DNA of 64,000 bases from Flagellimonas aurea (lineage in GTDB: Bacteria; Bacteroidota; Bacteroidia; Flavobacteriales; Flavobacteriaceae), in NCBI RefSeq assembly GCF_017313785.1, contig NZ_JAFLNL010000007.1, forward strand, positions 186,001 to 250,000, in the 5' to 3' direction. The notes under the pieces were generated by a model. That model saw nothing but the letters and a program-made list of their open reading frames with translations. It was not told the DNA's origin and searched no databases. Position 1 is the first letter of the stretch, and every line of letters starts with the position of its first letter. This document shows positions 20,401-28,734 of this stretch, in pieces. A program made the position numbers and the translations under genes.

Positions 20401-20537
20401 TTGGAGATATCAATGACCACGACAGTAAAGTGGCGGAGTTGAAGAACGATGACAGAATGTACCATCTGTTGGAGCATGTGGGAACAAAACCAAATGTGTT
20501 CTACCATGTTAAAGTTAGAAACACCAACGAGGCTTAA
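17406..20537 (+). CDS. actB: ActB, molybdopterin-fold/iron-sulfur subunit of alternative complex III
   Basis: A 1043-residue subunit. A twin-arginine motif (TSRRDFLKYVG, about residues 48-58) is followed by a short hydrophobic stretch and Cys71, which could be lipidated. The central part (about 80-740) has the molybdopterin-oxidoreductase fold that in this complex is a vestige without cofactor. The C-terminal ferredoxin-like part starts near 780 with CTGCGACVIAC, then CNHAPCETVC at about 871, CVGTRYCANNC at about 902, and the late CSMC and CSAAC groups near 957 and 987, as expected for several Fe-S clusters. It takes electrons from the quinol site near ActC and passes them to the ActA/ActE haems. 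It lies 32 bases after actA. Confidence 0.95.
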   Translation: MASNKKYWKSEAELNPNDSIVEALRNNEFTEEIPVDEFLGDKEKLSASNTSRRDFLKYVGFSTAAATVAACEGPVHKSIPYVVQPDNIVPGVANYYATTIADGFDFASILVKTREGRPIKIENNTDAKVNGGANARVQASVLTLYDSKRVQGPMANGEPVEWKVLDAAVKAKLNALKGSGKQVVLLTQTYASPSTTKLISEFKAAYGENVNHVVYDAISEDAALNAFNKAYGERALADYDFEKADLIVSFGADFLGDWQGGGYDSGYAKGRVPKNGKMSRHVQLEANMSLTGANADKRYPMTPTQQKVALAKLYGKLNGSNVGGGTSDVDEAVDKVAAEIKRAGSKAVVVSGLNDENAQTVVLAINKLLGSEAFDADKPKYVRQGDVAKVNKLIADMNAGRVGALIMDGVNPAYTLPNAEEFLAGLGQVDVSVDFAFNNDETAQASTYVAAASHYLESWGDAEFKKGEYSLMQPAIRELFDTKQFQSALLTWMGVEKTYYEYIKETWSTDVLQGGSWNKALQDGVYAASVSVAVAEGAEPQTTSQEDTGEVRPEIVPIASAIRSLVNSTSSGTELVLYSKTGMGDGRQANNPWLQEFPDPISRVSWDNYLTVSKADAESWGLENSIEADGGVNGSYVKLTVDGKVLENVPVIIQPGQAVGTVGLSYGYGKKAGMQEEMATGVNAYTLYSNFSDVQSVTVEKTGGEHEFACIQSHKTLMGRGDIIKETTLEIFNTKDHAEWNPMPHVTLNHNEIPVTSPDADLWEEFDRSVGHHFNLSIDLNACTGCGACVIACHAENNVPVVGKREMRRSRDMHWLRIDRYYSSEETFEEDNEKKENMDGLWGDQGSLGGFREMEDPSANPQVAFQPVMCQHCNHAPCETVCPVAATSHGRQGQNHMAYNRCVGTRYCANNCPYKVRRFNWFLYNNNDEFDFNMNNDLGKMVINPDVNVRSRGVMEKCSMCIQMTQKTILDAKRDGRVIKDGEFQTACSAACSSGAMVFGDINDHDSKVAELKNDDRMYHLLEHVGTKPNVFYHVKVRNTNEA

Positions 20538-20567
20538 TCAATAAAAGAAGTAACTAGAAGATAAATT

Positions 20568-22319
20568 ATGGCGTCGCATTACGAAGCACCTATTCGAAAG
20601 CCCTTAGTGGTCGGAGACAAAGGATACCACGATGTAACAGTGGACATTGCCCGTCCGGTTGAGGGAAAGGCCAATAAGCAATGGTGGATTGTATTTTCCA
20701 TCGCATTAGTGGCATTCCTCTGGGGTCTAGGATGTATCATTTATACCGTTTCCACAGGTATTGGGGTTTGGGGACTTAACCGAACCGTTAACTGGGCCTG
20801 GGATATTACCAACTTTGTATGGTGGGTAGGTATTGGTCACGCAGGTACACTGATTTCAGCTGTACTCTTGCTTTTCCGTCAAAAGTGGAGAATGGCGATC
20901 AACCGTTCTGCTGAGGCAATGACCATTTTCTCGGTTGTTCAGGCAGGTTTGTTCCCGATTATCCACATGGGTCGTCCATGGTTGGGTTACTGGGTGCTTC
21001 CTATCCCTAACCAATTTGGTTCCTTGTGGGTGAACTTTAACTCGCCTTTGCTTTGGGACGTATTTGCGATTTCAACGTATCTTTCCGTATCATTGGTGTT
21101 CTGGTGGACAGGTCTTTTGCCTGACTTCGCCATGATCCGTGATAGGGCGGTAAAACCATTCCAAAAGAAAATATACAGCTTGTTGAGCTTTGGTTGGACA
21201 GGTAGAGCTAAAGACTGGCAACGTTTCGAGGAAGTTTCCTTGGTATTGGCCGGTTTGGCAACGCCACTTGTACTTTCTGTACACACCATCGTATCGTTTG
21301 ACTTTGCTACTTCGGTAATTCCAGGATGGCACACCACCATCTTCCCACCGTACTTTGTTGCCGGTGCGATTTTCTCTGGGTTTGCCATGGTGAACACGCT
21401 TTTGATCATCATGCGTAAAGTGTGTAGCCTAGAAGCGTATATCACAGTACAGCATATCGAGTTGATGAACATCGTAATCATGATTACAGGTTCCATAGTA
21501 GGATGTGCCTATATTACAGAGCTGTTCATTGCATGGTACTCTGGTGTAGAGTACGAACAGTACGCTTTCTTGAACAGGGCTACAGGACCTTACTGGTGGG
21601 CTTACTGGTCCATGATGACTTGTAACGTGTTCTCACCTCAGTTCATGTGGTTCAAAAAATTACGTACCAGTATCATGTTCTCTTTCTTCATCTCTATTGT
21701 GGTAAACATAGGGATGTGGTTCGAGCGTTTTGTGATCATTGTTACCTCATTGCATAGGGATTACCTGCCATCTTCATGGACCATGTTCTCCCCAACATTT
21801 GTGGATATCGGAATCTTTGTGGGAACCATCGGATTCTTCTTTGTATTGTTCCTTTTGTATTCCAGAACATTCCCTGTAATTGCACAAGCAGAGGTGAAAT
21901 CAATTATGAAGGCTTCTGGCGAGCGTTATAAAAAATTAAGGGAAGCAGGAAAACCGTTGTACGAGATGCCTTCCAATGTAAACAGAACAGTAACGTATCA
22001 TGAGCCGATTACGGACGATGTGTTGATGGGCGAACCTAAGCCAACAGTAGGTGATAAAGTTGGTGTGGATGAATTACTTAGTGCAGTCGGAACATTTGAT
22101 TCAACTACGCAAACTCCGGACGACCTTAAGAAAATAAAGGGAGTCGGTCCAGAAATGGAACGTACCTTGAACGAAATAGGCATATTCACCTATGCCCAGG
22201 TCGCTAGAATGACCGAAAGAGAATATGATTTGCTAGACTCGATTACTGGAAGATTCCCAGGGCGTGCACAACGCGATGATTGGGCTGGTCAGGCAAAGTT
22301 GTTAAACGATAAAAAATAA
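20568..22319 (+). CDS. actC: ActC, NrfD-like membrane subunit with C-terminal HHH domain
   Basis: A 583-residue protein. The N-terminal 450 residues carry about ten membrane helices of the NrfD/PsrC family, the quinol-binding core of alternative complex III (for example WWVGIGHAGTLISAVLLLFRQ in sense, and a GWHTTIFPPYFVAGAIFSG segment). After the last helix and a soluble linker, residues about 515-580 form an unrelated domain: LKKIKGVGPEMERTLNEIGI then FTYAQVARM, which looks like a helix-hairpin-helix of the type attached to several non-DNA proteins (COG3743-like). This tail is cytoplasmic by the usual topology; its role is unknown. The stop codon is followed by the actD ATG after 2 bases. 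Confidence 0.93.
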   Translation: MASHYEAPIRKPLVVGDKGYHDVTVDIARPVEGKANKQWWIVFSIALVAFLWGLGCIIYTVSTGIGVWGLNRTVNWAWDITNFVWWVGIGHAGTLISAVLLLFRQKWRMAINRSAEAMTIFSVVQAGLFPIIHMGRPWLGYWVLPIPNQFGSLWVNFNSPLLWDVFAISTYLSVSLVFWWTGLLPDFAMIRDRAVKPFQKKIYSLLSFGWTGRAKDWQRFEEVSLVLAGLATPLVLSVHTIVSFDFATSVIPGWHTTIFPPYFVAGAIFSGFAMVNTLLIIMRKVCSLEAYITVQHIELMNIVIMITGSIVGCAYITELFIAWYSGVEYEQYAFLNRATGPYWWAYWSMMTCNVFSPQFMWFKKLRTSIMFSFFISIVVNIGMWFERFVIIVTSLHRDYLPSSWTMFSPTFVDIGIFVGTIGFFFVLFLLYSRTFPVIAQAEVKSIMKASGERYKKLREAGKPLYEMPSNVNRTVTYHEPITDDVLMGEPKPTVGDKVGVDELLSAVGTFDSTTQTPDDLKKIKGVGPEMERTLNEIGIFTYAQVARMTEREYDLLDSITGRFPGRAQRDDWAGQAKLLNDKK

Positions 22320-22321
22320 TT

Positions 22322-22849
22322 ATGGCGTCAAAAGTTATACAGGCACTTTACAACGACGATGATGTGTTGATGCATGCCGTAAAAAAGGTTAGGGCAGAGC
22401 ACCATCATATTGAAGAAGTGTACACTCCCTTCCCGGTTCACGGTTTAGACAAGGCCATGGGATTGGCGGACACACGAATCGCTATCACATCCTTCCTTTA
22501 CGGATGTTTGGGGCTAACCGTCGCCGTAGTTATGATGAACTTTATCATGATCGAGGATTGGCCTCAGGATATTGGGGGTAAACCAAGTTTCAGTTACTTG
22601 GAAAACATGCCCGCCTTTGTTCCTATCATGTTCGAGCTTACGGTATTTTTTGCGGCTCACTTAATGGTGATCACTTTTTACCTAAGAAGTAGAATGTGGC
22701 CGTTCAAAAAAGCCGAGAACCCTGATAAGCGTACCACCGATGATCACTTTTTGATGGAAATCGGTTTGCACGATAACGAAAATGAACTTGCCGAATTGTT
22801 GTGGGAAACAGGAGCGGTAGAAGTAAAAGTTACAGAAAAGGAGTCTTAA
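22322..22849 (+). CDS. actD: ActD, DUF3341 membrane subunit of alternative complex III
   Basis: A 175-residue DUF3341 protein. A soluble alpha/beta domain (about residues 1-55, with VYTPFPVHGLDKAMGL) precedes two membrane helices (about 56-80 and 98-122), and a cytoplasmic tail completes it. In alternative complex III this subunit packs against ActC and supplies a soluble cytoplasmic face. It sits between actC (2-base gap) and actE (4-base gap), so translation is probably coupled. Confidence 0.92.
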   Translation: MASKVIQALYNDDDVLMHAVKKVRAEHHHIEEVYTPFPVHGLDKAMGLADTRIAITSFLYGCLGLTVAVVMMNFIMIEDWPQDIGGKPSFSYLENMPAFVPIMFELTVFFAAHLMVITFYLRSRMWPFKKAENPDKRTTDDHFLMEIGLHDNENELAELLWETGAVEVKVTEKES

Positions 22850-22853
22850 TAAT

Positions 22854-23423
22854 ATGAAGCAATTAGGTAAAATAAGTGTTGTTTTGGTACTGGTTATCTT
22901 CGCTGCATCTTGCGCGGACAAGAACAGTCCAAACTACCAATTCATGCCAAACATGTACGAACCTGTAGGATATGAGGCCTATCAAGGTGTGGACAACGGA
23001 TTGTTCCCCGATGGGACCGAGGCTATGTTGCCACCAGAAGGAACCATTTCCAGAGGATACATGCCCTATGAGTTTGAAAACACTCCGGAAGGTAAAGAAT
23101 TAGCAAGATTGAATACAAGTCCTTTGGATTCCTTGAAACAAGAGGAAAATTTGGTAAAAGGGGCGGAGCTTTATGCAATTTATTGTGCCGTTTGTCACGG
23201 GCCAAAAGGAGATGGGCAAGGCAATCTTGTAAAGAACGAAAAAATATTGGGTGTTCCCAGCTACGATGATGCAGCTAGAAATATTACGGTAGGAACCACA
23301 TACCACACTATTTATTACGGATTGAACTCAATGGGCTCGTACGCTTCACAATTCGCCAATGAAGAAGAAATGTGGCAAGTGTCCGAGTACGTGATGAAGT
23401 TAAAGGAAGACCTAACAAAATAA
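22854..23423 (+). CDS. actE: ActE, monohaem cytochrome c lipoprotein
   Basis: A 189-residue lipoprotein: signal peptide with lipobox AASC, lipidated Cys20. The mature protein is a class-I cytochrome c with CAVCH at 111-115, and likely Met axial ligands downstream (GLNSMGSYASQ near 160). It is the monohaem subunit of alternative complex III, which hands electrons to the oxidase or a soluble carrier. It begins 4 bases after actD and ends 17 bases before actF. Confidence 0.93.
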   Translation: MKQLGKISVVLVLVIFAASCADKNSPNYQFMPNMYEPVGYEAYQGVDNGLFPDGTEAMLPPEGTISRGYMPYEFENTPEGKELARLNTSPLDSLKQEENLVKGAELYAIYCAVCHGPKGDGQGNLVKNEKILGVPSYDDAARNITVGTTYHTIYYGLNSMGSYASQFANEEEMWQVSEYVMKLKEDLTK

Positions 23424-23440
23424 TAGGATAAGAAGAAACT

Positions 23441-24775
23441 ATGTATACCTTTTCAAACAAACTTAGACTAGGATCTTTCATCGCCATGGGGCTAGGATTC
23501 ATTTTCCTTGTAATTGGTTTTATGTCTGCCCCATCAACTGTGGAAGAAGCCAAGGCCATGGTAGCAGTACACGATGATGGTCATGGAGGAGGACATGCAG
23601 AAGCGGCCACCGAAAGCCATGGAGATCAGGGCCACGGAGCAGAGGCTTCTCATGGTGAGGAACACGATTCTTCCCACGATGAGCATTTGTTGAGCCAGTT
23701 GAAAAACAGGCCATGGTCCGCACTTTATGTAGCAGCCTTCTTTTTCTTTATGATATCATTGGGCGTATTGGCATTCTATGCCATACAACGTGCAGCCCAA
23801 GCAGGTTGGTCCCCATTGCTCTTTAGGGTTATGGAGGGTATAACGGCGTACTTGGTTCCAGGAGGGATCATAGTATTTGTGATTTTGTTGCTCTCTGCAA
23901 TGCACATGAACCACCTTTTTGTGTGGATGGATTCAGAAGTAGTTGCACACGATGAACTGCTTCAAGGAAAGGCTGGATATTTGAACCCTACTTTCTTTTT
24001 GATCAGAGCCGCGATATTCTTGGGTGGATGGATTTTTTACCGTCAATATTCAAGAAAATTGTCTTTGGCCCAAGATGAATCGGATGACAATACCAACTTT
24101 GTAAAAAACTTTAGATGGTCTGCCGGTTTCTTGGTATTTTACCTTGTAACCGAGTCCATGATGTCTTGGGACTGGATCATGAGTGTTGATCCACACTGGT
24201 TCAGTACCTTGTTCGGATGGTATGTGTTTGCCAGTATGTTTGTATCTGGTATCACGGTGATCGCGATGGTAACCGTTTACCTTAAATCAAAAGGATATTT
24301 GGAGGATGTGAACAATAGCCATATCCATGATTTGGCCAAGTTCATGTTCGGTATCAGTATTTTCTGGACGTATCTGTGGTTCGCCCAGTTCATGTTGATT
24401 TGGTATGCAAACATTCCTGAGGAGGTTACCTATTATGTGGCAAGGTTCCAAGATTATAAACTTCCATTCTTCGGAATGTTGGTACTGAACTTTGTGTTCC
24501 CGTTGTTAGTGCTTATGAACAGTGATTATAAGCGAATCAACTGGTTTGTTATCATGACCGGTATTGTGGTTCTATTTGGCCACTATTTGGATATATTTAA
24601 TATGATAATGCCTGCAACAGTTGGAGATCAATGGTTTATTGGTCTGCCTGAGATTGGTGGTATTTTGTTCTTCGGAGGTTTGTTCGTTTACTGGGTGTTT
24701 ACCGCTTTGACAAAGGCGCCATTACAACCCAAACGAAACCCATTTATTGAGGAGAGTAGACATTTTCATTATTAA
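23441..24775 (+). CDS. actF: ActF, membrane subunit of alternative complex III
   Basis: A 444-residue polytopic protein related to ActC but lacking the quinol-site function. One N-terminal helix (about residues 12-30) is followed by a histidine/acidic-rich loop at residues 44-82 containing nine histidines, then about nine more helices (for example LYVAAFFFFMISLGVLAFYA and VPGGIIVFVILLLSAMHMN). It ends with an aromatic ESRHFHY tail. The histidine-rich loop is unusual for a structural subunit and may bind metal. The gene lies between actE and coxB in the respiratory operon. Confidence 0.92.
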   Translation: MYTFSNKLRLGSFIAMGLGFIFLVIGFMSAPSTVEEAKAMVAVHDDGHGGGHAEAATESHGDQGHGAEASHGEEHDSSHDEHLLSQLKNRPWSALYVAAFFFFMISLGVLAFYAIQRAAQAGWSPLLFRVMEGITAYLVPGGIIVFVILLLSAMHMNHLFVWMDSEVVAHDELLQGKAGYLNPTFFLIRAAIFLGGWIFYRQYSRKLSLAQDESDDNTNFVKNFRWSAGFLVFYLVTESMMSWDWIMSVDPHWFSTLFGWYVFASMFVSGITVIAMVTVYLKSKGYLEDVNNSHIHDLAKFMFGISIFWTYLWFAQFMLIWYANIPEEVTYYVARFQDYKLPFFGMLVLNFVFPLLVLMNSDYKRINWFVIMTGIVVLFGHYLDIFNMIMPATVGDQWFIGLPEIGGILFFGGLFVYWVFTALTKAPLQPKRNPFIEESRHFHY

Positions 24776-24808
24776 TACATTACGATTTAAGTCTTAGATA
24801 GATATACG

Positions 24809-25924
24809 ATGACTGCATTATTAACATTTACTGTTTTAGTATTGGTTGCGATTGCGATTTGGCAGATGACCAAAATTTTTGAACTATCGCAAACTAAAAC
24901 AGAACGCTCTGAGATAGCCAACGATTCCGACAACAAAAACAACGGATATTTGTTGTTTGCGTTCCTGATCTTTATTTACGGAATCACAATTTTCAGTTTT
25001 GCCAAGTATTCCAAAATGCTTCTTCCAGAAGCCGCATCCGAACATGGTGGTGATTATGACCAGTTGATGTGGGTTTCATTCGCAATCATATTCTTTGTGC
25101 AGACAATCACTCAGGCATTGTTGCACTACTTCGGGTATAAGTACAGGGGTGAAACAGGAAGAAAAGCTCTTTTCTTTGCTGATAATGACAGATTGGAGTT
25201 TATCTGGACCATTATTCCGGTAATAGTGTTGGCGGGACTTATCCTTTGGGGATTGTACACATGGACCAATATTATGGACGTCAACGAGGATGATGATCCA
25301 TTGATCGTTGAGCTTTACGCCCAGCAATTCAACTGGACCGCTAGGTATGGCGGCGATGATAATGTTCTTGGTGAAGCCAATGTTAGGTTGATAGATATCG
25401 CAAATGCCAACATTCTAGGTATTGATGAATCCGACCCTAATGCCGAGGACGATGTTATCGTAAAGGAGTTGCACTTGCCAGTAGGAAGGAAGGTAAACTT
25501 TAAAATGAGGTCGCAGGATGTATTGCACTCTGCTTACATGCCTCACTTTAGAGCTCAGATGAACTGTGTTCCCGGTATGATCACACAGTTTTCATTTACA
25601 CCAACAGTGACCACAGAAGAAATAAGATTGAATCCCGATGTTGTGGATAAGGTAAAAAGAACCAATGCCATACGTGCTCAAAAAGGCGATGATCCATGGG
25701 AATTCGATTACATATTGTTGTGTAATAAAATATGCGGAAAATCTCACTATAACATGCAAATGAAGATTATAGTGGAGACCGAAGAGGAATTCAATGCTTG
25801 GATGGCAGAGCAGAAAACCTTTAAAGAATCTGTAATGGTTGATGAAGCAGAAACAGAAGAGCAGGTAGCCAGTACAGAAGAAGAGGCAGATGTTGAATCA
25901 GAAGAATCCGCTTCGGAAGAGTAA
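24809..25924 (+). CDS. coxB: Cytochrome c oxidase subunit II
   Basis: A 371-residue CuA-binding subunit. It has four predicted membrane helices (about residues 3-20, 50-70, 90-112 and 131-153) instead of the usual two, then the periplasmic cupredoxin domain. CuA ligands are visible: His in VLHSAYMP, then Cys305, Cys309, His313 and Met316 (CNKICGKSHYNM). The position between the cysteines that is usually Glu is Lys here. An extra acidic loop (DESDPNAEDD) sits within the cupredoxin, and the C terminus is a roughly 40-residue acidic tail. It accepts electrons from alternative complex III and passes them to subunit I. It lies directly between actF and coxA. Confidence 0.95.
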   Translation: MTALLTFTVLVLVAIAIWQMTKIFELSQTKTERSEIANDSDNKNNGYLLFAFLIFIYGITIFSFAKYSKMLLPEAASEHGGDYDQLMWVSFAIIFFVQTITQALLHYFGYKYRGETGRKALFFADNDRLEFIWTIIPVIVLAGLILWGLYTWTNIMDVNEDDDPLIVELYAQQFNWTARYGGDDNVLGEANVRLIDIANANILGIDESDPNAEDDVIVKELHLPVGRKVNFKMRSQDVLHSAYMPHFRAQMNCVPGMITQFSFTPTVTTEEIRLNPDVVDKVKRTNAIRAQKGDDPWEFDYILLCNKICGKSHYNMQMKIIVETEEEFNAWMAEQKTFKESVMVDEAETEEQVASTEEEADVESEESASEE

Positions 25925-25962
25925 CAAACAACTTAAAAGAATAACGAAAAATTAATTGGAAT

Positions 25963-27786
25963 ATGTCTGAAGTAGCCCATGTAAGTCACGATGATCACCA
26001 CGATGATCATGGACATCACCATAAGGAAACTTTCATAACAAAATACATTTTCAGTCAGGACCATAAGATGATATCCAAGCAATATCTGATCACCGGTCTA
26101 ATCATGGGATTTATTGGTATTGCTATGTCATTGCTCTTTAGAATGCAGTTGGCATGGCCGGGCGAATCCTTTGGAATTTTTGAAGCTGTGCTTGGAAAAT
26201 GGGCTCCAGATGGTGTTATGGATGCCGATATTTATTTGGCATTGGTTACCATCCACGGTACTTTGATGGTATTCTTCGTGTTAACACAGGGATTGAGTGG
26301 TACCTTCAGTAACCTTTTGATTCCACTACAGATCGGTGCAAGGGATATGGCTTCCGGATTTATGAACATGATTTCTTATTGGATGTTCTTTATTTCATCC
26401 GTCATCATGATTATTTCATTGTTCGTAGAGGCAGGTCCCGCGGCGGCAGGTTGGACCATTTATCCACCATTGAGTGCGCTTCCAATGGCGCAGCCAGGTT
26501 CTGGTATGGGTATGACGCTTTGGTTGGTATCCATGGCTATATTTATCGCTTCCTCATTATTGGGATCATTGAACTACATCGTAACCGTTATCAACCTTAG
26601 AACAAAAGGTATGTCCATGACACGCTTGCCATTGACAATCTGGGCTTTCTTTGTAACAGCTATTATCGGTGTTATCTCTTTCCCGGTATTGTTGTCAGCG
26701 GCCTTGTTATTGATCATGGATAGAAGCTTTGGAACATCTTTCTTCTTGTCGGATATCTTTATCCAAGGAGAGGTATTGCACTACCAAGGTGGTTCCCCAG
26801 TATTGTACGAGCACTTGTTCTGGTTCTTGGGTCACCCTGAGGTATATATTGTATTGTTGCCAGCATTGGGTATTACTTCCGAAGTAATGTCAACAAATGC
26901 GAGAAAACCAATTTTTGGATATAGAGCGATGGTTGCCTCCATCTTGGCAATTGCCTTCTTGTCCACGATTGTATGGGGTCACCACATGTTCGTATCCGGA
27001 ATGAACCCGTTCTTGGGGTCTGTATTTACATTTACAACCCTTTTGATTGCGATACCATCAGCGGTAAAGGCATTTAACTATATCACCACACTTTGGAAAG
27101 GTAACCTGCAGCTCAATCCTGCCATGTTGTTCTCCATTGGTTTGGTGTCAACATTTATCACCGGAGGTCTAACAGGTATTATTTTGGGTGATAGTACGTT
27201 GGATATCAACGTTCACGATACGTACTTCGTGGTAGCTCACTTCCACTTGGTAATGGGTATATCGGCATTGTACGGTATGTTTGCGGGTATCTATCACTGG
27301 TTCCCAAAAATGTTCCACGGCCGTATGATGAACAAAAACTTGGGTTACGTACACTTCTGGATCACCGCAGTCTGTGCCTATGGGGTATTCTTCCCAATGC
27401 ACTTTGTGGGAATGGCAGGTGTGCCACGTCGTTACTACGAGAACACAGCGTTCCCTATGTTCGATGAATTGACCAACGTTCAGGTGTTGATGACCGTATT
27501 CGCAATTATTGCAGGTCTGGCCCAGTTGATATTCGTCTACAACTTTATCTCAAGTATATTCTACGGTAAAAAAGGACCTGTTAACCCATGGGGCTCAAAT
27601 ACTTTGGAATGGACAACACCAAGGGAGCATATCCACGGTAACTGGCCAGGAGAAATTCCACACGTGTACCGTTGGGCATACGATTATAGTAAAACATACG
27701 AAAATGGAGAGTACATCATTGCTGGACAGGATTTTGTCCCGCAAAACGTTCCACTTCAAGAGAACGAAGAAGAACTCAACCACTAA
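25963..27786 (+). CDS. coxA: Cytochrome c oxidase subunit I
   Basis: A 607-residue haem-copper oxidase catalytic subunit with about twelve membrane helices. Key motifs are WFLGHPEVYIVLLP (CuB His, the cross-linked Tyr and the proton-channel Glu, which place it in the A1-type group), WGHHMFVSGM (two more CuB histidines) and HDTYFVVAHFHLVMG (haem a and a3 ligands). The first 20 residues contain eight histidines mixed with aspartates, an unusual metal-binding-like extension. It is the last gene of the actABCDEF-coxBA operon, followed by a terminator. Subunits III and IV lie 22 kb away at 49.7-51.8 kb. Confidence 0.97.
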   Translation: MSEVAHVSHDDHHDDHGHHHKETFITKYIFSQDHKMISKQYLITGLIMGFIGIAMSLLFRMQLAWPGESFGIFEAVLGKWAPDGVMDADIYLALVTIHGTLMVFFVLTQGLSGTFSNLLIPLQIGARDMASGFMNMISYWMFFISSVIMIISLFVEAGPAAAGWTIYPPLSALPMAQPGSGMGMTLWLVSMAIFIASSLLGSLNYIVTVINLRTKGMSMTRLPLTIWAFFVTAIIGVISFPVLLSAALLLIMDRSFGTSFFLSDIFIQGEVLHYQGGSPVLYEHLFWFLGHPEVYIVLLPALGITSEVMSTNARKPIFGYRAMVASILAIAFLSTIVWGHHMFVSGMNPFLGSVFTFTTLLIAIPSAVKAFNYITTLWKGNLQLNPAMLFSIGLVSTFITGGLTGIILGDSTLDINVHDTYFVVAHFHLVMGISALYGMFAGIYHWFPKMFHGRMMNKNLGYVHFWITAVCAYGVFFPMHFVGMAGVPRRYYENTAFPMFDELTNVQVLMTVFAIIAGLAQLIFVYNFISSIFYGKKGPVNPWGSNTLEWTTPREHIHGNWPGEIPHVYRWAYDYSKTYENGEYIIAGQDFVPQNVPLQENEEELNH

Positions 27787-27810
27787 AAAAATAGTTATAT
27801 TAGTGAAAAG

Positions 27811-27838
27811 GCCCGTCCAATTTGGATGGGCTTTTTTT
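27811..27838 (+). terminator. Terminator of the respiratory operon
   Basis: GCCCGTCCA (27811-27819) pairs with TGGATGGGC (27823-27831, one G-T pair) and is followed by a T run. Confidence 0.88.
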
Positions 27839-27906
27839 GTTGTAATATATTTTGAAGTGAATTGTATATCTTTAAAAAGCATTTCCCCTATCAATAGACC
27901 ATAGTG

Positions 27907-28731
27907 ATGAAAAAGATCGTAATCCTACTTTTAGTTTTAGTTCCGATAGCGACCACCGCTCAGCGTAAGCCCAAAATAAAAGGAAGCCGCATTGTAACAC
28001 AGGTGAGCGAGGAACTTCCGCCTTTTAATGCCGTTATTTTGAATGATGACCTTGAAATCAATTTAAAGAAATCTTTAGGCCCTGGCTATCACCTTGTAGC
28101 TGACGATAACTTGGTGGACATTCTAAAATTCGAGGTCAATGATGGTACATTGGTAATAAGTTCCTACTACAACATCACAGCAAAAAAGGAGTTGGAAATC
28201 ACGGTGAATTATACCCAGCTCAATTCCATTACGGTGAAAAATGGAATCATGGTCTCCACTGATGTCATTCAATCCGAGGAGCTGTTTGTAGATGGTTTCA
28301 ATAATACCAAGTTGGATATTAAGGCCAATGCCGATGTTATGGACATTAATTTGGAGGACACCAGTAGCGGTGATTTTCATGTAGAGGTGGATTCGCTGAA
28401 CGTAAACCTGAACAAAAGGGCCCAGGCCTATGTGTACGCGCAGATAAATTCCGGTGTTTTGGATTTGGAAGGAAATTCATCGTTGGCTATGGAGGGCACT
28501 TCGGATAGATTACATGCCAATTTGCTGGACGATGCCAACTATAAGGGCGAAACCATGCAGATAAATTCAGCGCAACTGGAAATTACCGGAACCGCTAATG
28601 CAAGGGTATATTCTTTTGGTAATATTTCGATAAAATCATCAGGAAGCGCGGGTATTTATCTGTACGGTACCCCAAAAATTACCATTGAAGAGTTTTTAGG
28701 TACCTCCCAGCTCATCAAAAAGGAAGATTGA
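27907..28731 (+). CDS. Secreted GIN-domain (DUF2807) protein
   Basis: A 274-residue exported protein. The signal peptide covers about residues 1-19 (ending TTAQ). The remainder is a DUF2807 or GIN domain: a right-handed beta-solenoid-like repeat of short strands (LPPFNAVILNDDLEINLKK, then LEITVNYTQLNSITVKNG, and later KSSGSAGIYLYGTPKI). The family is common in Bacteroidota and is described as a putative autotransporter-head-like surface or periplasmic domain; no enzyme activity is known. I chose ATG 27907 over the GTG one codon earlier. Its stop is 3 bases from the convergent acyl-CoA dehydrogenase, with no terminator between them. Confidence 0.85.
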   Translation: MKKIVILLLVLVPIATTAQRKPKIKGSRIVTQVSEELPPFNAVILNDDLEINLKKSLGPGYHLVADDNLVDILKFEVNDGTLVISSYYNITAKKELEITVNYTQLNSITVKNGIMVSTDVIQSEELFVDGFNNTKLDIKANADVMDINLEDTSSGDFHVEVDSLNVNLNKRAQAYVYAQINSGVLDLEGNSSLAMEGTSDRLHANLLDDANYKGETMQINSAQLEITGTANARVYSFGNISIKSSGSAGIYLYGTPKITIEEFLGTSQLIKKED

Positions 28732-28734
28732 CGA

